Assembly: GCA_050697155.1 (NCBI GenBank)
Contig: JBOGZD010000011.1
Location: 1-38,760, forward strand
DNA from: JBOGZD01 sp050697155
Lineage (GTDB): Bacteria; Actinomycetota; Thermoleophilia; Solirubrobacterales; 70-9
Length of the DNA: 38,760 nt
Direction of reading: 5' to 3'
A model generated the notes under the pieces. The model did not search any database and was not told where the DNA came from. It worked only from the letters and a program-made list of their open reading frames with translations. A program made the position numbers and the translations under genes. Shown here piece by piece: positions 24,709 through 32,559 of this stretch (its first letter is position 1; every line of letters starts with the position of its first letter).

Positions 24709-25734
24709 ATGATGATCGTGATGAAAGAGGGAGCGACGCAGGAGGAGATCTCCCACGTCGTCGAGCGGATCGAGACCGTGGGCTGCTCTGCCCACATCTC
24801 GAAGGGAGAGCTTCTGACCGTGATCGGCGCGATCGGCGATCGCGACCGGGTCGCGGGGCTGGGGCTCGAGGGAGCGCCGGGGGTCGATCACCTGGTGCCG
24901 ATCCTGAAGCCGTACAAGCTCGCCTCGGCGCAGTTTCGAAAGGGGGAGCGCACCGTGGTCGAGGTCGACGGCCGCCGGGTCGGCGGGGATCACTTCGGGC
25001 TGATCGCCGGGCCGTGCACGGTCGAGGGCCGCGAGCAGACGCTCGAGGTCGCCCGGGTGGTCGCCGAGAACGGCGCCGCGATGCTGCGCGGCGGCGCCTA
25101 CAAGCCTCGGACTTCGCCGTACAGCTTCCAGGGCCTCGGGGTCGAGGGCCTGCGGCTGCTGCAGGAGGCGAAGGAGGAGACCGGGCTGCCGATCGTCACC
25201 GAGCTGATGGACGTCCGCGACGTGGCGGACCTGGTCGAGGTCGCCGACGTGATCCAGATCGGCGCGCGCAACATGCAGAACTACACCCTGCTGTCCGAGG
25301 CCGGGCGCACCGGGCTTCCGGTGCTGCTCAAGCGCGGGCTCGCGGCGACGCTCGACGAGCTGCTGATGGCGGCCGAGTACGTGCTCAAGGAGGGCAACAC
25401 GAACGTGATGCTCTGCGAGCGCGGGATCCGCACCTTCGAGACCGCCTACCGGTTCACGCTCGACCTGCTCGCCGTGCCGGCGCTGCGGGAGCTGACCCAC
25501 CTGCCGATCGTCGTCGATCCCAGTCACGCCGCCGGCCGGCGCGATTGGGTGACGCCGATGTCGCTGGCGGCGGCCGCCGCGGGCGCCGACGGGATCATCG
25601 TCGAGGTGCACAACGAGCCCGAGGAGGCGATCTGCGACGGCCCGCAGGCGCTGCCGACCGAGCGCTTCGCCGACTACGCGGAGCAGCTGCGGCGCGTCGC
25701 CGAGGTCGCGGGCAAGGAAGTCAGCACGGTCTAG
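24709..25734 (+). CDS. aroF: 3-deoxy-7-phosphoheptulonate (DAHP) synthase
   Basis: Condenses phosphoenolpyruvate and erythrose 4-phosphate, the first committed shikimate-pathway step. It is of the type I-beta kind: a ferredoxin-like regulatory domain at about residues 1-70 (MMIVMKEGATQEEISHVVER), as in the Thermotoga enzyme where it binds Tyr/Phe, precedes the TIM barrel. Likely metal ligands are C103 (LIAGPCTVEG), H273 (DPSHAAGRRDWV), E299 and D310. KPRTSPYSFQGLG and QIGARNMQNYTLL are conserved. Length is 341. GGAGAAGG lies 13 nt before ATG 24709. Control would then be double: allosteric through the N-domain, and attenuation through the leader upstream. tyrA follows after 25 bp. Confidence 0.95.
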   Translation: MMIVMKEGATQEEISHVVERIETVGCSAHISKGELLTVIGAIGDRDRVAGLGLEGAPGVDHLVPILKPYKLASAQFRKGERTVVEVDGRRVGGDHFGLIAGPCTVEGREQTLEVARVVAENGAAMLRGGAYKPRTSPYSFQGLGVEGLRLLQEAKEETGLPIVTELMDVRDVADLVEVADVIQIGARNMQNYTLLSEAGRTGLPVLLKRGLAATLDELLMAAEYVLKEGNTNVMLCERGIRTFETAYRFTLDLLAVPALRELTHLPIVVDPSHAAGRRDWVTPMSLAAAAAGADGIIVEVHNEPEEAICDGPQALPTERFADYAEQLRRVAEVAGKEVSTV

Positions 25735-25759
25735 TGCATCCCCCGCGGCGCTAGCAGCC

Positions 25760-26851
25760 ATGCGCATAGCGGTTCTGGGCGTCGGGCTGATCGGAGGCTC
25801 GATCGGCCTCGCCGCGCGAGCGCGGCTCGACGCCGAGGTGACCGGCTTCGACCTCGATGCCGAGACGCTCGCCCACGCCGGCGAGCTGGGAGCGCTCGAC
25901 CGCGCCGCCGACTCGGTGGCGGCGGCCGTCGACGGCGCCGAGATCGTCTTCTGCGCCGCGCCGGTCGGCGCCCTGCCCGACCTGGTCGCGGGCGCACTCG
26001 AGGCCAGCGGGGCGGAGACCGTGGTCACCGACGTCGGGTCGACCAAGCGCGCGCTGATCGACTCGGTGGCCGGGGGCGGGGGGGCCGAGCGGTTCGTCGG
26101 CGGCCATCCGCTCGCCGGCGCGGAGACGGCCGGGGTGGAGAACGCGCGCGCCGAGCTGCTCGAGGGCGCGCGCTGGTACCTGACCCCGACCGAACGCTCG
26201 AGCGGCCTGCTCTACGACCGTCTGCAGCGGGTGGTCGCCGACCTCGGCGCGCGGCCGCAGGCGATCGACGCCACCACCCACGACCGGGTGATGGCGACCG
26301 TCAGCCACCTCCCGCACGTGCTCGCGAACGTCCTCGTCCGCGAGGCGGCGGCGGCGCTTGCCGAGGAGTCAGAGCGCCTGCCCGAGGTCGGCCCCAGCTT
26401 TCGTGACACCACCCGCGTCGCCGGCGCCAACCCGGCGATCTGGGCGGACATCTTCGCCAGCAACCGCGAGGCGGTCGCGGACGAGGCGGAGGCCGTCGCC
26501 GCGCGGCTGACCGAGGCGGCGAGGCTGATCAGAGCCGGCGACGCGGCCATGATCGACGCCTGGCACGCCGAGGCCGCCGGCGACCGCCGCCGGCTGCTCG
26601 AGGCCGAGCTCGTCGGCGGCGAGCTGCGGGAGCTTCGCGTCGGGGTCGAGAACCGCCCGGGGACCGTTGCTGAGATCGCCCTCGCCCTCGGCCGCGCCCG
26701 GGTCAACATCGAGGACATGGCGCTCTACCCGGCGGCCGACATGCGCACCGGCGCGGTGTCGCTCTGGATCGCCGGCGAGGACGAGGCGGCGCGGGCCGCG
26801 GAGGTGGTGCGCGAGCTCGGGCACTCGGTGTCCGAGGTGGGCGGGCGCTAG
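25760..26851 (+). CDS. tyrA: Prephenate dehydrogenase with ACT domain
   Basis: NAD(P)-dependent oxidative decarboxylation of prephenate (or arogenate) toward Tyr. The Rossmann motif is VLGVGLIGGSIG at the N-terminus. VTDVGSTKRALID, FVGGHPLAGAE and TVSHLPHVLANVL carry the catalytic His region. The C-terminal 75 residues or so (LRELRVGVENRPGTVAEIAL, NIEDMALYP) form an ACT domain, which usually mediates feedback by an amino acid. At 363 residues it is complete. It lies between aroF and aroA, 9 bp before the latter, and is most likely co-transcribed with both. Confidence 0.94.
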   Translation: MRIAVLGVGLIGGSIGLAARARLDAEVTGFDLDAETLAHAGELGALDRAADSVAAAVDGAEIVFCAAPVGALPDLVAGALEASGAETVVTDVGSTKRALIDSVAGGGGAERFVGGHPLAGAETAGVENARAELLEGARWYLTPTERSSGLLYDRLQRVVADLGARPQAIDATTHDRVMATVSHLPHVLANVLVREAAAALAEESERLPEVGPSFRDTTRVAGANPAIWADIFASNREAVADEAEAVAARLTEAARLIRAGDAAMIDAWHAEAAGDRRRLLEAELVGGELRELRVGVENRPGTVAEIALALGRARVNIEDMALYPAADMRTGAVSLWIAGEDEAARAAEVVRELGHSVSEVGGR

Positions 26852-26860
26852 CGCCGTCTG

Positions 26861-28243
26861 ATGCCGACCGCGCGCTTCGAGCCATCCGGGCCCTTGGGTG
26901 GCAGGCTGACGCCGCCGCCCGACAAGTCGATCTCGCACCGCGCCGCGATCGTCGGGGCGATGGGGGAGGACACAGCCATCGTTCGTGGCTACCTGAACGC
27001 CGCGGACACGCAAGCGTCGCTGGGGGCACTAAGGGCGGTGGGCGCAGGCGTCGAGCAGGCTCCACCGGGGGGGTTGGGCGGAAAACGGCAACATGCTTGG
27101 CGAAATCCGCCCAACCCCCCCGGGGCGGTCGATCTGCGCATCGATGGCGTCGGCTTGCGGGGGGCCGCGCCGGCCGAGATCGACGTCGGCAACGCCGGCA
27201 CCCTGCTGCGCATCCTCCCCGGCTGGCTCGCTGGGCAGCCGGAGGGCCATTGGACCGTCGACGGGGACGAGTCCATCAGAAGACGTCCCGTAGACCGGAT
27301 CGTCCATCCCCTAAGAGCCATGGGCGCCGCGATCGACTGCCGCGACGGCCGGACCCCGCCAATCACCGTCCGCGGCAGGGAGCTTCAGGCCATCGACTAC
27401 CGCCTCCCCGTCGCCAGCGCCCAGGTCAAGTCCTGCCTGCTGCTGGCAGGCCTGCTCGCCGACGGCCGAACCTCGGTCGTCGAGCCCCAACCGACGCGCG
27501 ACCACACCGAGCGCATGCTGCGCGCCGCCGGCGCCCAGCTCGAGATCGATGACGCCAGCACCCCGCTGACGATCCGCGGAGCGCTGCCGGCGAAACGAGT
27601 CACGATCGAGCCCGCAGAGCACCTCGAGCCCGGCGAGATCACGATCCCCGCCGACTTCTCGTCGGCAGCGTTCCCGCTGGTGGCGGCCCTGTTGGTGCCG
27701 GGTAGCGAGGTGCGGCTGGACGGGGTCGGCATCAACCCGACCCGCATCGGGCTGCTCGGAATCCTCAATCGCATGGGCGCCGCGATCGAGGTCGTCGAAA
27801 CCGCGGCGGCCGGACCGGAGCCCGTAGCCACCCTCGTCGCCCGCCACGGCCCGCTCGCGGCCACACGGGTGGGCGGCGGCGAGATCCCGCTCGCCATCGA
27901 CGAGCTGCCGCTCGTCGCCCTCGCCGCCAGCTTCGCCGACGGAGAGACCGTCGTCTCGGGCGCCGAGGAGCTGCGCCACAAGGAGTCGGACCGAATCGCG
28001 ACCGTGGTCGACGGGCTGTGCGCGGTCGGCGCCGCGATCGAGGCCACCGACGACGGCTTCGCCGTCACCGGCACCGGCGGGCTCGCGGGCGGCGCCCTCG
28101 ACGCCGCCGGCGACCACCGACTCGCCATGCTCGGCGCGATCGCCGGCCTCGCCTCACGCGACGGGGTCGAGGTGAACGGGATCGACGCCGCGGCGGTCAG
28201 CTACCCGGGCTTCGAGACCGACATCGCGGCGCTGACCGGGTAA
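26861..28243 (+). CDS. aroA: EPSP synthase with an in-frame palindromic insertion
   Basis: Makes 5-enolpyruvylshikimate 3-phosphate from shikimate 3-phosphate and PEP. Recognisable motifs are PPDKSISHRAAI (with K22), IDVGNAGTLLRIL, RRRPVDRIVHPLRAMGA, VASAQVKSCLLLAGLL, QPTRDHTERML and EELRHKESDRI. At 460 residues it is about 25-30 longer than usual. The excess is at about residues 67-88 (APPGGLGGKRQHAWRNPPNP), between the first helix region and VDLRIDG, and is encoded by a perfect inverted repeat (27065-27123). The frame is intact and all visible motifs survive, so the enzyme is probably functional. It is the last gene of the aroF-tyrA-aroA unit. Confidence 0.94.
   Translation: MPTARFEPSGPLGGRLTPPPDKSISHRAAIVGAMGEDTAIVRGYLNAADTQASLGALRAVGAGVEQAPPGGLGGKRQHAWRNPPNPPGAVDLRIDGVGLRGAAPAEIDVGNAGTLLRILPGWLAGQPEGHWTVDGDESIRRRPVDRIVHPLRAMGAAIDCRDGRTPPITVRGRELQAIDYRLPVASAQVKSCLLLAGLLADGRTSVVEPQPTRDHTERMLRAAGAQLEIDDASTPLTIRGALPAKRVTIEPAEHLEPGEITIPADFSSAAFPLVAALLVPGSEVRLDGVGINPTRIGLLGILNRMGAAIEVVETAAAGPEPVATLVARHGPLAATRVGGGEIPLAIDELPLVALAASFADGETVVSGAEELRHKESDRIATVVDGLCAVGAAIEATDDGFAVTGTGGLAGGALDAAGDHRLAMLGAIAGLASRDGVEVNGIDAAAVSYPGFETDIAALTG
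27065..27123. repeat. Perfect 18-bp inverted repeat inserted in aroA
   Basis: CCGGGGGGGTTGGGCGGA (27065-27082) and its exact reverse complement (27106-27123) flank a 23-nt loop. The loop is comparatively AT-rich for this window (AAACGG...GCGAAA). The 59-bp unit matches no part of normal EPSP synthase and keeps the frame when its flanks are included. The G7/C7 tracts are unlike surrounding codon use. It looks like a small mobile palindromic element. Confidence 0.85.
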
Positions 28244-28259
28244 GCCGCTTTGCAGCGGC

Positions 28260-28586
28260 CTACCGCTCGCTCGGGTGTCCGACCCCCGGCCAGGGCGACA
28301 GCAGGAGCAGCAGCCGGGCGTCCTCGGTGGCGCGCACCTCGCGGCGCTCGTTGGGATCGAAGGCGGCGACCAGGCCGGCGCCGCCGCTGATCGAGCCGCC
28401 GTCGGCGTCCTCGACCTCGATCGCGCCGCCGACGACCACCAGCCAGGCGCGCTCGTGAACCTGGTGCTCCTGGAGCCGCTCACCCGCGGGCAGGTGGATC
28501 GCGATCAGCCGGCCCTCGTGATCGGACGCGAGCACCTCGGGACGGTGGGGCTCGACCGAGAGGCTCGAGATGTCCCAGCTCTCCAT
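28260..28586 (-). CDS. Small cupin-domain protein
   Basis: This is a 108-residue single-domain cupin (six-stranded barrel). HLPAGERLQEHQVHERAWLVV matches cupin motif 1 with His/Glu metal-ligand candidates, and GGAGLVAAFDPNERREVRA resembles motif 2. The substrate is unknown; such proteins may bind a metal or small ligand. ATG 28586 has TATAGA on the minus strand 9 nt upstream and no Shine-Dalgarno, so the mRNA is probably leaderless. It is convergent with aroA and divergent from cmk across only 24 bp. Confidence 0.8.
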   Translation of the reverse strand: MESWDISSLSVEPHRPEVLASDHEGRLIAIHLPAGERLQEHQVHERAWLVVVGGAIEVEDADGGSISGGAGLVAAFDPNERREVRATEDARLLLLLSPWPGVGHPSER

Positions 28587-28610
28587 GAACGCAACTCTAT
28601 ATTCGCCGCC
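28587..28610. promoter_or_regulatory. Bidirectional overlapping -10 box, cupin and cmk
   Basis: The 24-bp gap contains TCTATATTC. On the plus strand TATATT (28598-28603) lies 7 nt before the cmk ATG. On the minus strand TATAGA (28601-28596) lies 9 nt before the cupin ATG. The two -10 boxes share four base pairs, so one AT-rich patch appears to start two leaderless transcripts in opposite directions. Confidence 0.6.
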
Positions 28611-29249
28611 ATGGTGATTGCCATCGACGGTCCCGCCGGGGCCGGGAAATCGACCGTGGCGAGAGGCGTCGCGGATGCGCTCGGCTTCACCTACCTCGAC
28701 TCCGGGGCGATGTACCGCTGCGTCGCCCTGGCCGCGCTCGAGGTGGGAACGGACCCGGATGACGCCGGGGCGGTCGGCGCGCTCGCGCGCGAGCTCGAGG
28801 TCGAGCTCGACGGAACGCGGGTGTCGCTCGCCGGCAGGGACGTAAGCGAGTCGATTCGTTCGCCCGAGGTCTCCGATGCAGCCGCCCGCGTGTCGGTGCA
28901 CCCCGAGGTCCGCGAGGCGCTGGTCGAGCGCCAGCGGGGGCTGATCGAGGCGGGCCGCTACGTGGCCGAGGGCCGTGACATCGGCACCGTCGTCAGCCCC
29001 GAAGCGCCGCTCAAGATCTACCTCACCGCGTCCGCGGACGAGCGGGCGCGCCGCCGCGCCGCCGATACCGGCGAGCCGGAGGCCCACGTTCTCACCGCTC
29101 AGGACCAGCGCGACGCGAGCGACCGCGAGCGCGAGCACGGAGCGCTGCGAATCGCCGCGGACGCGATCGAGATCGACACCACCGGGCTCGCGACGGAGAC
29201 GGTCATCGCCCGGATCGTGGACCTCGCGCGCCAGCGGGAGCTGGGATGA
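28611..29249 (+). CDS. cmk: Cytidylate kinase
   Basis: Phosphorylates CMP and dCMP. The Walker A loop is GPAGAGKS (7-14), followed by LGFTYLDSGAMYRCVALAAL. Later motifs are EGRDIGTVVSPEAPLKIYLTA and ERARRRAADTG of the lid region. At 212 residues it is normal. ATG 28611 sits 7 nt after TATATT. The stop overlaps the der start (ATGA). The cmk-der pair is common in Gram-positive bacteria and actinomycetes. Confidence 0.95.
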   Translation: MVIAIDGPAGAGKSTVARGVADALGFTYLDSGAMYRCVALAALEVGTDPDDAGAVGALARELEVELDGTRVSLAGRDVSESIRSPEVSDAAARVSVHPEVREALVERQRGLIEAGRYVAEGRDIGTVVSPEAPLKIYLTASADERARRRAADTGEPEAHVLTAQDQRDASDREREHGALRIAADAIEIDTTGLATETVIARIVDLARQRELG

Positions 29250-30661
29250 CCCCGCAGCCGCCGCCGCGGATCGCGATCGTCGGCTTCCCCAATGTGGGCA
29301 AGTCGACGCTGGCCAACCGGCTGGCGGGCGGGCGCGACGCGGTCGTCCACGCCGAGTCCGGCGTCACCCGCGACCGCAAGGCACTCACCTGCGAGTGGAA
29401 TGGGGTCAGCTTCGAGCTGATCGATACCGGCGGCGTCGACCTGGCCGCCGGGGACTCGCTCTCACGCGCAGTCCAGGCCCAGGCGCGGGAGGCGATCGCC
29501 GACGCCGACGCGGTCGCGCTCGTCGTCGACGCCCGCGCCGGCCTGCGCCAGGGCGACGCCGAGGTCGCCGACATCCTGCGCCGGGGGTCGGTGCCGGTGA
29601 TCGTGGTCGCGAACAAGGTCGACGGCCCGAGCGACGAGCCCCTGGCGGCCGAGCTCAACGCGCTCGGCCTCGGCGAGCCGATCCCCGTCTCCGCCACCCA
29701 CGGCCGCGGCACCGGCGACCTGCTCGATCGCCTCGTCGACCTCGTCGGGGGCACCACGAGTGACGATGGCGGTTCCGAAGACGTCACCGCTCTTGCCGTC
29801 ATCGGCAGGCCGAACGTCGGCAAGTCGTCGCTGGTCAACCGCTGGCTGGGCACCGAGCGGGTGGTCGTCCACGAGCTTGCGGGGACCACCCGCGACGCGA
29901 TCGACACCGAGCTCGAGCTCGGCGGTCGGCCGCTGCGGCTGGTCGACACCGCCGGGCTGCGGCGCAGGACCAAGGTCGCCGGCACGGTCGACTACTACGC
30001 GCAGCTTCGCTCCGAGCGCGCCGCCGAGCGCGCCGATGCGGCGATCCTGGTCTGCGACGCGACCGAGGGGGTCACCGCCGAGGACCTGCGGATCGCCGAG
30101 CTCGCGATGCGCAGCGGCTGCGCGACCCTGGTCGCGCTCAACAAGTGGGACCGAATCAAAGCCGACCGCTTCCTCAGCTCCGCCTCCGGGAGCGGCCGGG
30201 TCGCGGGCGGGCCGGGTGATCTCGAGGAGGTGCGGGCGCGCGTCGCCAAGCGGGTGCGCCAGCGACCGCCGGTGCTCGCTTGCTCGGCGCTCACGGGCCG
30301 CGGGGCCGAGAAGGTGCTCGAGCGGGCGGTGGCACTCGCCGACCGCCGCGCCGAGCGGGTCCCCACGCCCGAGCTCAACCGCGTCGTCGGCGACGCGGTC
30401 ACCGCCCGCCCGCCGCCGGCCAAGCGGGGCAAGCGGCTGCGGCTCTACTACGCCGCCCAGGTCGGCCGCCGCCCGCCGCGGATCGCGATCCAGGTAAACG
30501 ACCGTCGCCTGATCGCCCGCGACTGGGCCTACCACCTCGAGAATCGCCTCCGCGACCACTACGCGCTCGAGGGCGTGCCATTGGTGATCGATTTCATCCC
30601 GCGCAAACGCAGGCGGGACCGCAAGCCACGGCCCGCCCGGGGACGCGGGTCCCGGGTATAA
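29246..30661 (+). CDS. der: Ribosome-biogenesis GTPase Der (EngA)
   Basis: A double-GTPase needed for 50S subunit assembly. The first G domain has GFPNVGKS (13-20) with DTGGVD and NKVD. The second has GRPNVGKSS (187-195) with DTAGLRRRTKV and NKWD. The C-terminal KH-like domain ends with RVVGDAVTARPPPAKRGKRL and HLENRLRDHYALEGVPLVIDFI, then a basic Arg-rich tail. Length is 471 residues. It is translationally coupled to cmk by a 4-bp overlap. Confidence 0.97.
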   Translation: MTPQPPPRIAIVGFPNVGKSTLANRLAGGRDAVVHAESGVTRDRKALTCEWNGVSFELIDTGGVDLAAGDSLSRAVQAQAREAIADADAVALVVDARAGLRQGDAEVADILRRGSVPVIVVANKVDGPSDEPLAAELNALGLGEPIPVSATHGRGTGDLLDRLVDLVGGTTSDDGGSEDVTALAVIGRPNVGKSSLVNRWLGTERVVVHELAGTTRDAIDTELELGGRPLRLVDTAGLRRRTKVAGTVDYYAQLRSERAAERADAAILVCDATEGVTAEDLRIAELAMRSGCATLVALNKWDRIKADRFLSSASGSGRVAGGPGDLEEVRARVAKRVRQRPPVLACSALTGRGAEKVLERAVALADRRAERVPTPELNRVVGDAVTARPPPAKRGKRLRLYYAAQVGRRPPRIAIQVNDRRLIARDWAYHLENRLRDHYALEGVPLVIDFIPRKRRRDRKPRPARGRGSRV

Positions 30662-30668
30662 CCCCGGC

Positions 30669-32546
30669 GTGCGTCGTCCGTCGCCGGGAAGGATCCTGGG
30701 CCGAGCGCGGGAGCGGATTCGCGGCGCCCGGGGGCCGGGCGGGCCGACGCCGCCTGCCCGCAATGGGCCGCTGACCAGGGTCCGCGACGCGATCTCGGGC
30801 GCCGCGATCGGGCTCGGTGGACTCGGCGCCCGGTTGCTCGCGATCCCGCGCGCGATCGGGCGCGGCGCGGACGCGTTCTGGACCAGCCTGCCGCTCGTCG
30901 CGCGCCGGCGCCTCGTCGCCGCGCTCGGCGCCGCGCTGGCGCTGGCGCTGTTCCTGGCGCTCGCGGTCCCCAACCTGCCCTGCCAGCTGCCGGGCGGCGA
31001 CAGCTGCCCGCCACCCGACGACGCCGAGGAGCTCGTGCCCGCGGACGCGCTGCTGTACGCCCACGTCAACCTCGATCCCGACACCGAGCAGGCAGAGGAC
31101 GCCGCCGACGTCGCCGCGGCGATCCCGATCTTCACCCAGCAGGTTGCGATCCGGGCCCTGCGCGTGGTCCCCGGCCCGGAGGGGGCGCCGCCGGGCTTCG
31201 AGCGCGACATCGAGCCCTGGTTCGGAGGCGAGGCGGCGCTGGCGATCGTCCCGGGCGCCGGGCGACAGACGGCCCAGGTGGCACTGCTCGAGGTCGCCGA
31301 CGCGGACCGCGCGCGCCAGTACGCGAACGAGATCGCCGCAGGTCGAACGCTGCCGAGCGACCACCGCGGGATCGAGCTAACCGTCGACCAGGGCGGGCTG
31401 GCGACCGCGCAGGTGGGCGGGTTCCTCGCGATCGGCCCCCCCGCCGCCCTCCGCGCCGTGATCGACACCGAGACCGGCGCCGAGGCGGCCGAGTCGCTCG
31501 TCGACGACTCCGCCGCCGAGGCGGCCCGCGAGGAGCTGCCCGATCACCGGCTCGCCGAGGCGTACGTTTCCGAAGAGGGGATCGCGGAGCTGATCGAGCC
31601 CGCCGAGGGGCTGCTCGGAACGCTGACCACCTTCCTCGCGCCCGGAGCGACGCGGGGCGCGGCCGTCGCGCTGTCGGCCGGCGAGGGCGAGCTCGAGCTC
31701 AGCGCCCGGAGCGTGCTCGACGAGGAGCGAGCGCGTGCCCGCCCCGGCTTCTTCGCAGCGTTCCCGCCGTTCGAGCCGGAGCTGCCCGAGCGCCTGGAGC
31801 AGGGCACGCTGGCCTACGTCGGGATCGCCGAGCCGGCGCGCACGATCCGCGCCCTGCTCGCGCAGGCGAGCGCGCAGGCGCCCGGGATCGCTGCCGGATT
31901 CGAGGACCTCGTCGAGAGCCTGCGCCGGCGCGGCGAGATCGATGTCGAGCGCGAGCTGCTGCCGGCTCTCGGCGGCGAAGCGGCGTTCGCGCTGGAGCCG
32001 GGGCGCGGGGGCGGCGCCGGCGCGACGCCCACGCAGCAGCCGCTGCCCTACCTCGGGTTCCTCGCCGACGGGGTCGACGAGGAGCGTGCCCGGCGCGCCC
32101 TCGCCGTCCTCCAGGCGCCGATCGCCGAGTCGATCGATCCGCAGCTGCAAGCGCCCGTGTTCGGCGAGCGCGACATCGACGGGGTGGAGGCCCGCACCCT
32201 GCGAGTCTCGCCGGTGATCGAGCTCAGCTACGCGGTCTTCGAGGGCCTCGCGGCGGTCGCCACCCACCCGCTCGGAATCGAGCGGCTGGTCTCCGGCGAC
32301 GGCGGACTCGACGAGGCGGGGCGGTTCCGGGAGGCGACCGACGACCTCGGCGAGGACGAGACATCCCTGCTGGGGTTCTTCGACCTCGGCCAGGTGGTGG
32401 CGCTGGGGGAACGCCTAGGGCTCGCCGAGGACCCCGTCTACGCCACCTTCGCGGCCGAGTTTCGCCGCCTCGACGCGCTCGGCCTCGCCGTCGAAAGCGC
32501 GTCCGACCTGCTCTCCACCGATGCCCGCCTGCTGGTGGAGCACTAG
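30669..32546 (+). CDS. DUF3352-like membrane-anchored extracytoplasmic protein
   Basis: This 625-residue protein has a basic, Pro/Arg-rich cytoplasmic N-terminus of about 80 residues and one membrane helix (about 82-101, LVAALGAALALALFLALAV). A large extracytoplasmic region contains repeated units of the kind LVPADALLYAHVNLDPD, EPWFGGEAALAIVPGAG and ELLPALGGEAAFALEPG, resembling DUF3352. The function of that family is not established. GTG 30669 is 6 nt after TATAAC (30657-30662), which itself overlaps the der stop, so it could have its own leaderless message. The gap to metK is 13 bp. Confidence 0.75.
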   Translation: MRRPSPGRILGRARERIRGARGPGGPTPPARNGPLTRVRDAISGAAIGLGGLGARLLAIPRAIGRGADAFWTSLPLVARRRLVAALGAALALALFLALAVPNLPCQLPGGDSCPPPDDAEELVPADALLYAHVNLDPDTEQAEDAADVAAAIPIFTQQVAIRALRVVPGPEGAPPGFERDIEPWFGGEAALAIVPGAGRQTAQVALLEVADADRARQYANEIAAGRTLPSDHRGIELTVDQGGLATAQVGGFLAIGPPAALRAVIDTETGAEAAESLVDDSAAEAAREELPDHRLAEAYVSEEGIAELIEPAEGLLGTLTTFLAPGATRGAAVALSAGEGELELSARSVLDEERARARPGFFAAFPPFEPELPERLEQGTLAYVGIAEPARTIRALLAQASAQAPGIAAGFEDLVESLRRRGEIDVERELLPALGGEAAFALEPGRGGGAGATPTQQPLPYLGFLADGVDEERARRALAVLQAPIAESIDPQLQAPVFGERDIDGVEARTLRVSPVIELSYAVFEGLAAVATHPLGIERLVSGDGGLDEAGRFREATDDLGEDETSLLGFFDLGQVVALGERLGLAEDPVYATFAAEFRRLDALGLAVESASDLLSTDARLLVEH

Positions 32547-32559
32547 CATTCCCGGCCTC

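Noticed and set aside
30640..30668. GC-rich inverted sequence (GGGTCCCGGG) at the der end as a terminator
   Set aside because: Short, imperfect and without a T-tract; it overlaps the der stop and the -10-like box of the next gene.
29462..31468. Very long minus-strand open frame (668 codons) opposite der and the DUF3352 gene
   Set aside because: Low-complexity Ala/Arg/Ser/Pro translation with no family similarity; a by-product of high GC opposite two well-supported genes.
32547..32559. SAM riboswitch before metK
   Set aside because: The gap is 13 bp; no room for an aptamer, and upstream sequence is coding for the DUF3352-like protein.
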